A DNA stretch of 64,000 nucleotides from Rhizobium mesosinicum (GTDB taxonomy: Bacteria; Pseudomonadota; Alphaproteobacteria; Rhizobiales; Rhizobiaceae), in NCBI RefSeq assembly GCF_019511345.1, contig NZ_JAEUAK010000003.1, positions 62,001-126,000 on the forward strand. Reading direction: 5' to 3'. Below the pieces are notes generated by a model. That model had not been told where the DNA came from. It saw nothing but the letters and a program-made list of their open reading frames with translations, and searched no databases. The translations under genes and the position numbers were made by a program. This document shows positions 1 through 7,968 of this stretch, piece by piece (position 1 is the first letter of the stretch; each line of letters starts with the position of its first letter).

Positions 1-345
1 GTCGAGCAGGTCATTGAAGCGAGCGCCAATCCGCTCAGCCATGAACAGGGAACGGACAGGCCAGGGCGGACCTGGTCGGGTGGCCATCGCAGCAGTGTCG
101 ACGAGACCGACTTTCATAGCTTGGAGGAGCAGCGCTTTTCGACAATCGTAGCAGAGCGGCTTGAGACCATCTGCGCGGAAGGGGCTATCGGCAAACTCGT
201 CATAGCCGCGGCTCCCAAGTCGCTGGCCAACCTGAGACACGCCATGTCTGAAAACCTCAGCAAGCGCATCATTGCTGAATACGACAAAGACCTCGTCAAT
301 CTGCCGATCGACGAAATTCAGAGGCACCTTCTCTCAGAGCGCTGA
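1..345 (+). CDS. host-attachment family protein, 5'-truncated by the window edge
   Basis: The frame is open from base 1 to a TGA at 343-345, giving 114 residues without the native start, so this is the C-terminal part of a gene beginning upstream. It contains DRPGRTWSGG, a charged helix beginning EEQRFSTIVAERL, then KLVIAAAPKSLANLR and DLVNLPIDEIQRHL. This order matches the C-terminal two thirds of the 'protein required for attachment to host cells' family (about 140-150 aa), named from an Agrobacterium attachment locus. The biochemical activity of the family is unclear. It is convergent with the Hsp20 gene and borders the FixK-box island; its own promoter lies outside the window. Family assignment is good; function is inferred from the name only. 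Confidence 0.8.
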   Translation, partial: VEQVIEASANPLSHEQGTDRPGRTWSGGHRSSVDETDFHSLEEQRFSTIVAERLETICAEGAIGKLVIAAAPKSLANLRHAMSENLSKRIIAEYDKDLVNLPIDEIQRHLLSER

Positions 346-533
346 CCAACGGACCAACGGCTCGTCCGCGAGTTATCGGGGTCGCCAATAAGGATGCTGT
401 CCGCCTGGTGAAATTGCTGGTCGCGAGAGATATTCGTGTGACTGTCACTTAAAGCACATCGATCCAGAACGCCGCCGGTGCCCTGCTTTCCAGGCATACC
501 ATTCTCAGGTCGCGTGTTGGCCAGACTCTCCGT

Positions 534-566
534 TAAGGCGACGGGCGATATCTGCGCGTCGCCTTA
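534..566. terminator. bidirectional hairpin between convergent genes
   Basis: A perfect 9-bp stem, TAAGGCGAC (534-542) and GTCGCCTTA (558-566), encloses a 15-nt loop that can itself pair GCG with CGC. It lies just past the stop of the Hsp20 gene (minus) and downstream of the attachment gene (plus), the expected place for a shared terminator. There is no long T-run, so the call rests on stem strength and position. Confidence 0.5.
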
Positions 567-583
567 CAGAACGTCCTGTCGGA

Positions 584-1111
584 TCACGAGGCCTTGATCT
601 CGATCTTCCGCTCATTCTTCTTCGCTTCGGCGCTCTTCGGCAGCTTGACCTTCAGAATTCCCTTGGCAAAGCTTGCTTCCACTTTTTGGGCGTCAACGCC
701 GTCGGGAAGTTGGAAATTGCGCTGGAAGGAGCCGAAGCGGCGCTCGGAGATGTGATACTCTTTCTCCTTTGTCTCTTTTTCTTCCTGCTTCTCGCCCCGG
801 ATCGTCAGCATGCCGTTGGACAGCTTGACCTCGATGTTCTTCTCATCGAGCCCGGGCACCTCGGCGGTGAGTTCGAACGCGTCGTCCCTCTCGATGACAT
901 CGACCGCGGGAACCGTCGGCCAGGCGCCAAGCGCCGGCAGAGCGCGTCCGAACAATGCGCGATCGGCCGAACGGCGCGAAAACGGCGTGAAATCGTCAAA
1001 CAAGCGGTCGATCTCCGAGCGAAATGCTTCAAACGGTGACCAGAGGTTGCCAGCCGGCAATGCCGACTTTTCCTCGTTCTTGACTGGAAGTTTCGTTGCT
1101 GTGTCAGCCAT
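584..1111 (-). CDS. Hsp20-family small heat-shock protein
   Basis: This 175-aa ATP-independent holdase chaperone would bind unfolding proteins in the cytoplasm and pass them to DnaK/ClpB. After a variable N-terminus rich in F, R and L, the alpha-crystallin domain runs from about residue 65 to 165. It has PAVDVIERDDAFELTAEVPG at its start, the strand LTIRGEKQEEK, and near its end the A-x-x-x-G-[IV]-L signature seen as ASFAKGILKVKLPK. An acidic-basic C-terminal tail follows. A GGAG lies 6 nt before the ATG. A perfect TTGA-N6-TCAA box at 1230-1243 lies 119 bp upstream, so I infer FixK-type induction at low oxygen. Hsp20 genes belong to known FNR/FixK-driven stress regulons in rhizobia. Confidence 0.93.
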   Translation of the reverse strand: MADTATKLPVKNEEKSALPAGNLWSPFEAFRSEIDRLFDDFTPFSRRSADRALFGRALPALGAWPTVPAVDVIERDDAFELTAEVPGLDEKNIEVKLSNGMLTIRGEKQEEKETKEKEYHISERRFGSFQRNFQLPDGVDAQKVEASFAKGILKVKLPKSAEAKKNERKIEIKAS

Positions 1112-1229
1112 GATTTTCTCCTAGGTTTGGCAAAGGAGACTGCATCAAAGCGTCCCCAAGGACTTGGTGCAGTCCATGTTCACTCATTAGCGAGCCATTG
1201 CATTAGAGCGATGGAATGGGACAACGACA

Positions 1230-1243
1230 TTGACGCGCATCAA
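1230..1243. promoter_or_regulatory. FixK/FNR box upstream of hsp20
   Basis: TTGACGCGCATCAA is a perfect TTGA-N6-TCAA palindrome. If it is centred near -41.5 as in class II FNR/FixK promoters, transcription of the Hsp20 gene would begin near 1195, leaving an 84-nt leader. The rest of 1112-1572 shows no supportable gene. Confidence 0.75.
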
Positions 1244-1572
1244 ACTGTTTGAATAAGCCCATGCGGCAAAACAAGCTCCGAGCGGCAACCTCCAGCGGGA
1301 AAGCGATTTTGCGCCTGTGACGATCATGGTGGGTTAGTCAGATTTCCAACCGAAAGCGTTCTAGCAAGAATAAAACGGCTCTTCATCGAAAGTGGCATGG
1401 GGTCATGTTGGCGGGCACAACAACCGAACCACGATCGGCTGTTGGAGTTGCGCATGTCACAACCAAAACCGCAGAGGCCGGCACGATTGCCCCTACGAAA
1501 CTGTCGGCCGAGCTCGGCATTTCCATCGGGCTTCTGCCTGCCAAAATTTTCTGGAAGGTCCTGCGGCCAGCA

Positions 1573-2028
1573 TTAGCGAGGCGTGTGAGTGTCCGTTCCT
1601 TGCCTCTTTTGCGGCCCAATCCTGTCGATATGAACCGAGCAACGGGCATGGTGGGCAATGTGGTCGACGGTCGAGCCGAAGATCTTGTCCAGTATGTCTT
1701 CTCGGTGCGCCGCAACCAGAATCAAATCTGCACCCACCTCGGATGCGACCGCCAGAATGACCTCGTCGGGGCGACCCACGCGGACATGAATGGCAGGCGA
1801 AACGGGTAAAGGTCGGGCGAGGTCGCAAAGCTTCCTTTCGGCTTCCGCGATCACGCTCGTGGCCCAGGCATCCGGCGAGGCCGCTGATAGCGACGGGAAA
1901 CGATCCACGGCGTGGACGAAGTGGAGGGCCCCACCCGGCGCCAGAAGTTCCCGTGAAGTGTCAATAAGATGGTGCACCCTCTCACGAGAGCCCATGCCGA
2001 TTGCGCAGACGACGGTATTGAACATCAA
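1573..2028 (-). CDS. universal stress protein (single UspA domain)
   Basis: A 151-aa UspA-fold protein, probably a cytoplasmic stress-survival factor. It starts MMFNTVVCAIGMGSRERV, a first beta strand, and has VHAVDRFPSL, VGRPDEVILAVASEVGADLI and a C-terminal GSTVDHIAHHARCSV, all in the usual UspA order. The nucleotide loop G-2x-G-9x-G-[ST] is incomplete: AAHRED stands where GxxG is expected, so ATP binding may be lost. The start overlaps the stop of the upstream 104-aa gene by 4 bp (ATGA), showing translational coupling. It is the last gene of a BON / 104-aa / Usp operon whose promoter carries the FixK box at 2670. The basic, threonine-rich C-terminus after HIDR looks dispensable. Confidence 0.85.
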   Translation of the reverse strand: MMFNTVVCAIGMGSRERVHHLIDTSRELLAPGGALHFVHAVDRFPSLSAASPDAWATSVIAEAERKLCDLARPLPVSPAIHVRVGRPDEVILAVASEVGADLILVAAHREDILDKIFGSTVDHIAHHARCSVHIDRIGPQKRQGTDTHTPR

Positions 2029-2339
2029 AAAACGTCCTTGCCGCTTCGCGTGACGAACTCCGTCCGGAATCCCCGGTCATGGGCCATCTTCAGGAGCCGG
2101 TCCGCGCTCATTATGTCGAGACGCATCCGGCTAGTGAAACACTGCCGAAGCGGGCAACAGAGTTCAGACGCCGCCCATTCTCTAGCGCGCTGCGAGATGA
2201 TCTCGATGTCCCAGTGATCGGCATCATCGCGCTCAAGCACGATATCGCCATTCGGCCCGCTATCGTAAGGGGGCGGGACACAGCCTGCAGCCGACATCAT
2301 AGCTTCCGTGACGCGGCTTGTGTCTCGATGATGTAGCAT
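2025..2339 (-). CDS. conserved-looking small protein of unknown function (104 aa)
   Basis: I do not recognise this family. It is supported as a gene by AAGGAG 8 nt before its ATG, and by its ATGA overlap with the downstream Usp gene. It also lies inside a FixK-box-led operon. The sequence has a polar N-terminus, an acidic central stretch (GDIVLERDDADHWDIEII), a helix around REWAASEL, and a C-terminal helix with MSADRLLKMAHDRGF. Three cysteines are present, two adjacent in ELCCPLRQC, which could bind metal or be redox-active; this is speculation. No signal peptide or membrane segment is visible. Its position suggests a role in low-oxygen stress alongside the BON and Usp proteins. Confidence 0.7.
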   Translation of the reverse strand: MLHHRDTSRVTEAMMSAAGCVPPPYDSGPNGDIVLERDDADHWDIEIISQRAREWAASELCCPLRQCFTSRMRLDIMSADRLLKMAHDRGFRTEFVTRSGKDVF

Positions 2340-2388
2340 ATGACAAACTCCTTATAAGACTGCAAGACGTCGGTCGCACGTTATGCAG

Positions 2389-2616
2389 TCATGATCTCAT
2401 CATGGATGGCGAAGACACCAGGTCCCGAATAATGCCGCGAACGCCCCTCACACGGCTAGCCGCCCGTTCTGCAAGCTCAACCTCCCCGAATGTTGCGACC
2501 TTTCCGGTAAGCCGAACAATGCCTCCCTCGACGGTGATGGCGATATGGGTCGAGTCAAGACCCGGTTCGAAATCGAGCTCTTCTATCACGCTCCGTCTCA
2601 AGACGTTGTCGTTCAT
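2389..2616 (-). CDS. BON-domain protein (75 aa)
   Basis: A single BON domain fills this 75-aa protein: a helix (NVLRRSVIEEL), then HIAITVEGGIVRLTGKV, then ELAERAASRVRGVRGIIRDL. This is the alpha-beta arrangement of OsmY/BON proteins, which are thought to bind membranes or ligands. No signal peptide is visible, so this copy is probably cytoplasmic. A start nine codons further upstream (2643) is possible. I prefer the ATG at 2616 because AAGGA lies 7 nt before it, and because a FixK promoter centred at 2676 would start transcription near 2635, inside the longer reading. It is the first gene of the operon with the 104-aa protein and Usp. Confidence 0.82.
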   Translation of the reverse strand: MNDNVLRRSVIEELDFEPGLDSTHIAITVEGGIVRLTGKVATFGEVELAERAASRVRGVRGIIRDLVSSPSMMRS

Positions 2617-2669
2617 GACATTATCCTTCCAATCATCTCTCATGTTAGTTCCGGACCGCTCGTTCGTCG

Positions 2670-2683
2670 TTGATCCCTGTCAA
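2670..2683. promoter_or_regulatory. FixK/FNR box upstream of the BON-104aa-usp operon
   Basis: TTGATCCCTGTCAA is a perfect TTGA-N6-TCAA site. Its centre is about 60 bp from the preferred ATG at 2616, with a predicted transcription start near 2635. It shares the 2617-3051 divergent spacer with the ftsH box; nothing else is recognisable in that spacer. Confidence 0.75.
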
Positions 2684-2981
2684 AATGAGGAGAGATCTAC
2701 GACCGTTGGAAGGTTTTAAGCGATGGAAGCAGCGGGCAGTCGAGCGGATTTGAACGAGAGCGCGCTCCGGGGATTGAAACTGATGGATTGCTGCGGCAGC
2801 CTCTCCAGCCTGACTGGTAACGAAGGCTGAGACGGATGCGGCCAATCGGGACCGTGACTCTTTCGCCGCCGAACCTTCGAGAAGCTCACGTCAACCTGAA
2901 CGGCCGTCTTGCGCTGGAGATGCGCTGCGCCGGTATCTCCCCACACCGATGAATGCTGCTCGGCTCCCCGATCGCTCAATG

Positions 2982-2995
2982 TTGATCCCCGTCAA
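2982..2995. promoter_or_regulatory. FixK/FNR box upstream of the FtsH gene
   Basis: TTGATCCCCGTCAA is a perfect TTGA-N6-TCAA site, centred 63 bp before the ATG at 3052. A class II start would fall near 3030, leaving a 22-nt leader that contains the Shine-Dalgarno sequence. Confidence 0.77.
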
Positions 2996-3051
2996 GGATT
3001 GTCCGTGTCGTTCGTGGGAAGACAATGCCAAAGCGAGCAAAGGAGGCGGAC

Positions 3052-4899
3052 ATGGAACGCAAGCACGGCTTCAACCTCGGATACCTTTTCGTGGCATTGT
3101 TCCTGATCGGACTGTTCCAAGCTTGGTTTGCGACGCGTGACATCGCCCAGCCGTCCTATAGTGATCTCGTTCGCATGGCGAGCGAGGGCAAGATCCAGTC
3201 TGTGACGATTACCGAAACGATGGTTGAGGGAAAGTTTAAGCAGCCGCTCGATGGAAAGACCTTCTTTGCGACCCATCGCGTCGATCCGGCGGCGGCAGAA
3301 ACCTTTGAAAAGGCCGGCGTCGAGATCACCGGTGGCAGTGACAGCAATTGGCTGACAACACTTCTTTCCTGGATCCTTCCGACTGTCGCCTTTCTCGCAA
3401 TCTGGTTCTTCTTCTTCCGAAGGTTCGCCGAACAGCAGGGCATGGGCGGCCTTGTGACGATCGGCAAATCCAAAGCCAAGGTCTATCTCGAACGGAGGAC
3501 GGGTGTGACCTTCCAGGACGTTGCCGGCGCAGACGAGGCCAAGGCCGAACTGCAGGAGGTCGTCTCGTTTCTCAAGGAGAAGGACCGGTACTCACGCCTT
3601 GGCGCACGTGTGCCGAAAGGCGTGCTGCTTGTCGGTCCACCCGGAACCGGCAAGACCCTTCTGGCACGAGCAGTCGCCGGAGAGGCCGATGTCGCTTTCT
3701 TTTCCATTACGGGATCGGAATTCGTCGAAATGTTCGTGGGTGTCGGTGCAGCTCGCGTTCGCGACCTGTTTCAACAGGCGCGCGCAGCAGCACCCTGTAT
3801 CATCTTCATCGACGAACTTGACGCATTGGGGCGTGCACGAAGCGCGCTTGGGTCATTTGGCGCGGGGGACGAAAAGGAGCAGACGCTCAACCAGCTGCTT
3901 GCCGAACTCGATGGTTTCGATCCGGGCTCGGGTATCGTTCTGCTCGCAGCAACGAACCGTCCCGAGATCCTTGACGCGGCGCTGCTTCGGTCGGGTCGCT
4001 TCGACCGGCAGATCGTCGTCGATCGCCCGGACCGGCCGGGCCGGACTGCGATCCTTGCCCTGCATTGCCGGAAGATCCTGCTGTCGAAGAAGGTCGATCT
4101 CGACGACGTAGCGCGCCTGACGCCAGGCTTCACCGGAGCCGACCTGGCGAACCTTGTCAATGAAGCCGCGATCTTCGCAACGCGACGGAACGCTGATTGC
4201 GTCGAAATGGACGATTTCACGAGAGCCATGGAGCGGATCGTGGCGGGCGCCGAGAGGCGAAGCCGGCTTCTGGCCGCTCCAGAGCGTGAAAGGGTCGCCA
4301 TTCATGAAATGGGGCATGCACTTGCCGCAGCAGCGTTGCGACGCACCGACCCGGTGCAGAAAGTATCGATCATCCCACGCAGTGTCGGTGCACTCGGCTA
4401 CACCTTGCAGAGGCCGACCGACGATCGATTTCTCGTCACCGCCCCGGAACTGTTGGATAGGATCGTCGCGTTGTTGGCAGGTCGTGCCGCTGAGGAACTG
4501 GTCTTTTCGGAAATCTCGACGGGCGCCGCCGACGATCTCGCGAAGGCCACCGATATCGCCCGTGGCTATGTAGCCCGCTTCGGCATGAGCCGGCTGGGGC
4601 AAGCGGTCCTCGAGGCACCAAGGCTGCAATGGCTGGACGATGGGCGGGCAGCATCCATGCAGCGCGACTATGCCGATGCGACAGCGCGCGACGTTGATCT
4701 GGCAATCCGGGAGATACTGGAGACCGCCTATTTGGACGCCAAGAATATTCTGACCGCCAGGATTGTGGACCTGAAGGCCGGCGCTCACCTTCTGCTGGAA
4801 CGAGAGACGATCACACCCGACGATTTTCCCGCAATCCGGCGGCAGGAGGCGGCGATTATGCCCGTTCAGGGCCTTGCTGTGGCCGCGAACCGATCGTGA
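3052..4899 (+). CDS. ftsH: FtsH-type membrane AAA+ zinc metalloprotease
   Basis: A 615-aa ATP-dependent protease for damaged membrane and cytosolic proteins. The N-terminus has one membrane segment (about 8-25), a periplasmic segment, then a second (about 105-125). The AAA module has Walker A GPPGTGKT (195-202), Walker [13 protein letters not shown] and the SRH SGRFDR. The peptidase motif is HEMGH (H418, E419, H422), a variant of the usual HEAGH, with the third-ligand region further on. The upstream ATG at 3025 would lie before the predicted transcription start; AAAGGAGG precedes the ATG at 3052, so I use that one. It overlaps the next gene by 4 bp. An island-borne FtsH is probably an extra, oxygen-regulated copy rather than the essential housekeeping one, which is an inference. 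Confidence 0.95.
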   Translation: MERKHGFNLGYLFVALFLIGLFQAWFATRDIAQPSYSDLVRMASEGKIQSVTITETMVEGKFKQPLDGKTFFATHRVDPAAAETFEKAGVEITGGSDSNWLTTLLSWILPTVAFLAIWFFFFRRFAEQQGMGGLVTIGKSKAKVYLERRTGVTFQDVAGADEAKAELQEVVSFLKEKDRYSRLGARVPKGVLLVGPPGTGKTLLARAVAGEADVAFFSITGSEFVEMFVGVGAARVRDLFQQARAAAPCIIFIDELDALGRARSALGSFGAGDEKEQTLNQLLAELDGFDPGSGIVLLAATNRPEILDAALLRSGRFDRQIVVDRPDRPGRTAILALHCRKILLSKKVDLDDVARLTPGFTGADLANLVNEAAIFATRRNADCVEMDDFTRAMERIVAGAERRSRLLAAPERERVAIHEMGHALAAAALRRTDPVQKVSIIPRSVGALGYTLQRPTDDRFLVTAPELLDRIVALLAGRAAEELVFSEISTGAADDLAKATDIARGYVARFGMSRLGQAVLEAPRLQWLDDGRAASMQRDYADATARDVDLAIREILETAYLDAKNILTARIVDLKAGAHLLLERETITPDDFPAIRRQEAAIMPVQGLAVAANRS

Positions 4900-5948
4900 C
4901 CGAGGAGATGCCATCGGACCGGGTAAGCCAGCCCTCCGCTGTCCCAACGGCCAAGGCGGCGCTGGAGCTTTCGCCGGCCATCATCGTCGGCTGGGTAATC
5001 GGTGTCCTCGGACTAGGGACTTTAGTTGCAGCCGTTCTGCATTTTGGAGAGGTCGAGATCTTTCTCGCCACGCTCAGTAGAACATCGCCTGGCTGGCTTT
5101 TGCTCGGTATCGCATTTCAGCTCGCGACCTATGCCTGTGCCGCGGCGATCTGGCTCCTTGTCTTGCGTAGACAGGGCTTTAGGCCTCCTTTGCCTGTTCT
5201 TTTTCGCCTTGCCGTCGTCGAGCTCTTCGCAAACCAGGCACTGCCGACCGGGGGCGTCAGCGGCGGTCTCGTCGTCGCACAAGGCTTGATCTCCCGCGGC
5301 ATCTCGGCCGCAGCAACCATTACCGCCCTTTTGAGCGCGACCATCGCCTATTACTCAGCCTATCTTCTCATGGCTTCGGCCGCTTTCGTAATACTTTGGA
5401 GCACCGGCAAGTTGGACGAAAACTGGACTTGGCTTTGCATCGTCTTTTCCCTGCTGATCATCGCGGCTCCTTCCGTTCTTATAATGACAGTGCGCACCAG
5501 GCTGAGCTTCATTCCGAACCGCATCCGCTCGCTGCGTCCGGTGGCACGGCTTGCCGATCTGTTGGCCAAGGTGGATCATCGCGTGCTTGGCGATAACGGA
5601 CTGCTCGCGAAGAGCATTCTTCTTCAGGCATCCATCTTTTTGCTGGATGCGGCGACCCTCTGGGTTGTTCTGCATGCACTGGGCGTTGCTGCCTCACCTG
5701 GCGCAGCCTTCCTGAGCTTCGTTCTCGCCTCGGTCGTCGGAACCGTCTCACCGCTCCCGCTTGGTCTCGGATCTTTCGAGGGTGCCTGTGTCGGCTTGTT
5801 GCACCTGCTTGGGATCCGGGTAGAGGAGGCGCTTGCCGCCACGCTTGTCTTCCGCGGACTGACATTTTGGTTGCCGATGGTCCCGGGACTGATCTTGATG
5901 CATGCCGAGGTCCGGCTGACCGCGACAGGAACGCGGCGCCAGGCGTGA
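4896..5948 (+). CDS. YbhN/LPG-synthase-TM-like integral membrane protein
   Basis: A 350-aa polytopic protein with about eight hydrophobic segments, from AIIVGWVIGVLGLGTLVAAV to the last at FWLPMVPGLILM. It fits the lysylphosphatidylglycerol-synthase transmembrane / UPF0104 (YbhN, AglD) superfamily: the family-typical ALPTGGVSGG near residue 110 and SPLPLGLGSFEGA near 290 are both present. Members act as flippases or regulators in lipid metabolism. It lacks the C-terminal synthase domain of MprF, so it is not an aminoacyl-lipid synthase by itself. The GTG start overlaps the FtsH stop (GTGA), making an ftsH-ybhN operon under the box at 2982. A joint role in membrane quality control is my inference. 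Confidence 0.82.
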   Translation: MTEEMPSDRVSQPSAVPTAKAALELSPAIIVGWVIGVLGLGTLVAAVLHFGEVEIFLATLSRTSPGWLLLGIAFQLATYACAAAIWLLVLRRQGFRPPLPVLFRLAVVELFANQALPTGGVSGGLVVAQGLISRGISAAATITALLSATIAYYSAYLLMASAAFVILWSTGKLDENWTWLCIVFSLLIIAAPSVLIMTVRTRLSFIPNRIRSLRPVARLADLLAKVDHRVLGDNGLLAKSILLQASIFLLDAATLWVVLHALGVAASPGAAFLSFVLASVVGTVSPLPLGLGSFEGACVGLLHLLGIRVEEALAATLVFRGLTFWLPMVPGLILMHAEVRLTATGTRRQA

Positions 5949-6053
5949 GATGGGTGATATCGAACGCTGCCGATCTGGCGTGCAAAGAAGCCGCAAGCCA
6001 CTGTCAGGCGCGTCTTCGCGGGACTTCCGCCAGCATCGGCGTCGACAGGACCG

Positions 6054-6296
6054 TCACCTAAAGCGCGGCGGTAGCTCCACATTGGATAAGAATTCCTGCC
6101 TCGTGACGAATTCGCCAAAAAGCGTCTTCAACTCTTGTTCCTGTTCATCTCGGATATGCAGCGCGCGGGCGAGCTCGGTAACCTTGTAGACCTTCTGAGC
6201 GGGCATGCGGGCGATATGGTCCATTTGCATGTCAATCTCCCTCGAAAGAACACTAAAGGCACGACGCGCATCGCTGACCAGCATGAATCGCGCCAT
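6054..6296 (-). CDS. small protein of unknown function (80 aa) with its own FixK box
   Basis: I do not recognise this protein. It is basic and helical: an N-terminal block (MARFMLVSDARRAFSVL), a central HIARMPAQKVYKVTELARAL that resembles a helix-turn-helix lead-in, and a C-terminal EQEQELKTLFGEFVTRQEFL. No signal peptide or membrane segment is seen. GAGG lies 4 nt before the ATG, and a perfect TTGA-N6-TCAA site lies 48 bp upstream, so it looks like a monocistronic FixK target. A DNA- or protein-binding adaptor is possible but unproven. It is convergent with the YbhN-like gene. Confidence 0.65.
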   Translation of the reverse strand: MARFMLVSDARRAFSVLSREIDMQMDHIARMPAQKVYKVTELARALHIRDEQEQELKTLFGEFVTRQEFLSNVELPPRFR

Positions 6297-6343
6297 GCGA
6301 CCTCATTGGGAAATTGAGCTAAATTGTTTGCCGCGGGCCGTCG

Positions 6344-6357
6344 TTGATCGATCTCAA
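6344..6357. promoter_or_regulatory. FixK/FNR box upstream of the 80-aa gene
   Basis: TTGATCGATCTCAA is a perfect TTGA-N6-TCAA site whose centre is 54 bp from the ATG at 6296. The predicted class II start is near 6309, a 13-nt leader. Confidence 0.75.
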
Positions 6358-6874
6358 AGAGCCGGCGCTATTTGACGAATTGACGATTTGCCCGGCATCA
6401 ATGCTGTCGGCGTCATCGGGTGCAACTGCCGAAAAGACCCGCCCAGGTCTAAACCGGAAAAGCCAAGGACTCGCGGCCTCAGTGATCAAGCAAAACTGGA
6501 GAAGAGATGATTGTCGAGTAGGTTCGCCTACAGAAGCGCTTCGTCGTGAAGCAGCCATTCCGACATAGCTGCAATCGCGGACGCTGACGTTTGGCAAGGT
6601 GTTATGGAAACACCGCTTTCCGAAAGGCAGCGGATCCTACTGGTTCAAACTCTCCTCGAATCCGGAGGGCAGAGATGCCTTCAGATCCACCCGATGATCG
6701 GTTGATCGTCGGTCCGGACTTTAAAATCGAGAACCTGAGCTCTTCGAGACCGAGGATCGGTAACGCTCGGCCCGAGGGTTCGACGGGCGTGCCACCCCTA
6801 CGATCCGCTGATTTTTGTCGTGCCGTTGCTGTTGGTCGCCGACCGGCTGTGGTTCGTCCGACCAGCTTCCGGCG
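6358..6874. other. 517-bp stretch with no supportable gene
   Basis: Several short open frames cross this stretch on both strands, but none has a convincing start, composition or family match. A 67-codon frame from 6676 has a GGAGG-like lead but a low-complexity, arginine- and proline-rich product. It may be decayed coding DNA between the 80-aa gene and the CBS gene. Confidence 0.4.
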
Positions 6875-7357
6875 CTAGTCCGTCGGCTCAAGTAAGTCGT
6901 CCAGTTTTTCGACCACGGCCCGAACGACATCGGCGCGGCTGACGATGCCAACCAACACGCCGTCACGCAGGATGAGGACGCGCTTGATCCCGTGTTCCAG
7001 CATCAGATCAGCCAACTCTGCAAGAGAGGCTTCCTGATCAGCGGAGAAGATGGTCGTGTGCATAATCTCGCGGACGTGCTGCTGGTTGAGCCGGATTTCG
7101 GCAAGGAACTCCGGCGCAAGTCTCTCGCCTTCCGCCAGCAGGCGTAGCCATTGCGCTCGCTTGCTTTGAAACTGCGCGCCGAAGTGGCGCATCACGTCGC
7201 CTTCGCTGACCAATCCAAGCGGCCGGCTATCGGGGTCCACCACAGGTACGGCGGTGACGTGATGGGTCAGCATGCGCCGGGCGGCCTCGGCCACGGTGGT
7301 CTCAGGCGACACCGTAACTAAATCCGTTGTCATTACTGACTTGGCGGGGATCGTCAT
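6875..7357 (-). CDS. CBS-pair domain protein
   Basis: A 160-aa cytoplasmic protein with tandem CBS motifs forming one Bateman module. CBS1 spans about 5-60 (KSVMTTDLVTVSPETTVAEA, HVTAVPVVD, GLVSEGDVMRH) and CBS2 about 95-155 (REIMHTTIFSADQEASLAEL, GIKRVLILRDG, GIVSRADVVRAV). Such stand-alone pairs bind adenosyl nucleotides and act as energy sensors. The ATG at 7357 has GGAG 8 nt upstream. A longer frame to 7420 is rejected because it would run into the FixK box at 7414-7427. With that start the box centre is 63 bp upstream, as for the FtsH gene. CBS, Usp and Hsp20 genes often travel together in hypoxia regulons. Confidence 0.88.
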   Translation of the reverse strand: MTIPAKSVMTTDLVTVSPETTVAEAARRMLTHHVTAVPVVDPDSRPLGLVSEGDVMRHFGAQFQSKRAQWLRLLAEGERLAPEFLAEIRLNQQHVREIMHTTIFSADQEASLAELADLMLEHGIKRVLILRDGVLVGIVSRADVVRAVVEKLDDLLEPTD

Positions 7358-7413
7358 GTGTACGGCTCCAGCTAGAAGAGCGTGTACGATACCGGACCGG
7401 CTTGGCGGTCGCC

Positions 7414-7427
7414 TTGACATAGCTCAA
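7414..7427. promoter_or_regulatory. FixK/FNR box upstream of the CBS gene
   Basis: TTGACATAGCTCAA is a perfect TTGA-N6-TCAA site. The predicted class II start is near 7379, 22 nt before the ATG at 7357. Confidence 0.75.
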
Positions 7428-7605
7428 TGTGCGGTGGCATCGCGCGGTTACCGTCCTTCGCGACCGTCTCGCCCCGAAGGTGATGCACTCAGACACAATC
7501 CTGCCGGAATGCGCCGAAAAATGCACCCACCGCGGCGGCTTGCGGTAACGCAACACTATTTTCAGCAGCCTGATTTTCCTCGCAACCCGTGGATTGGCGC
7601 CGACT

Positions 7606-7619
7606 TTGATGCGGGTCAA
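7606..7619. promoter_or_regulatory. FixK/FNR box in the CBS-GNAT spacer
   Basis: TTGATGCGGGTCAA is a perfect TTGA-N6-TCAA site. It has no close downstream gene. On the plus strand the next supported gene is the GNAT-like one at 7969, giving a leader of about 315 nt from a predicted start near 7654. That leader holds a 16-codon open frame (7683-7733) and the stacked hairpins at 7816-7844. It may instead be a second, distal site for the CBS gene. Apart from these, 7428-7968 shows no gene. Confidence 0.6.
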
Positions 7620-7815
7620 CGCAGGAAGCTCACCGTCGGTCTACCGTTTTTGTACTCCTGTTGGCAAAGTCTCGCAGGTGCAATGAAAGAGCCTCCGGAG
7701 CACGTCGATCTTGATGAGATTGGCGGCCTCTAACGGGCTCGGATGGGCCGAGGGACGGACCGGGCAGACGTTTCGGCATGTGGTTCGCTCATGCCCATAA
7801 AACCGTATGAAAAAG

Positions 7816-7844
7816 GGAGGTTGTGACCTCCAACCGTTGGAGGT
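7816..7844 (+). promoter_or_regulatory. two mutually exclusive hairpins in a leader region
   Basis: GGAGGT (7816-7821) can pair with ACCTCC (7826-7831) over a 4-nt loop. Alternatively ACCTCCAA (7826-7833) can pair with TTGGAGGT (7837-7844) over a 3-nt loop. The central arm is shared, so only one hairpin can form at a time. It lies between the FixK box at 7606 and the GNAT-like gene. It could be an RNA switch or merely a compact hairpin; no T-run follows. Confidence 0.35.
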
Positions 7845-7968
7845 GCCGCAGCCGGTGCTGGCGCTGTTCTTCGGCACGTGGCGGCGTTTTTCTAACCATC
7901 GAATACGGATCGTCACGTCCGTCGCCGGCAAAGCGCCACGGTGTTGTGCAATGTAACGGAGACCTCAG

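Noticed and set aside
346..452. A coding-like stretch after the attachment gene (reading RVIGVANKDAVRLVKLLVAR)
   Set aside because: It has no start codon or ribosome site and is only about 35 codons; too little to call a gene or name a relic, though it may be decayed coding DNA.
1383..1809. Overlapping short frames on both strands beside the Usp gene
   Set aside because: They are shadows of the Usp frame or low-complexity products without starts; no family match.
6630..6690. A tRNA-like T-loop string (GGTTCAAACTC)
   Set aside because: No matching acceptor, D or anticodon stems can be built around it.
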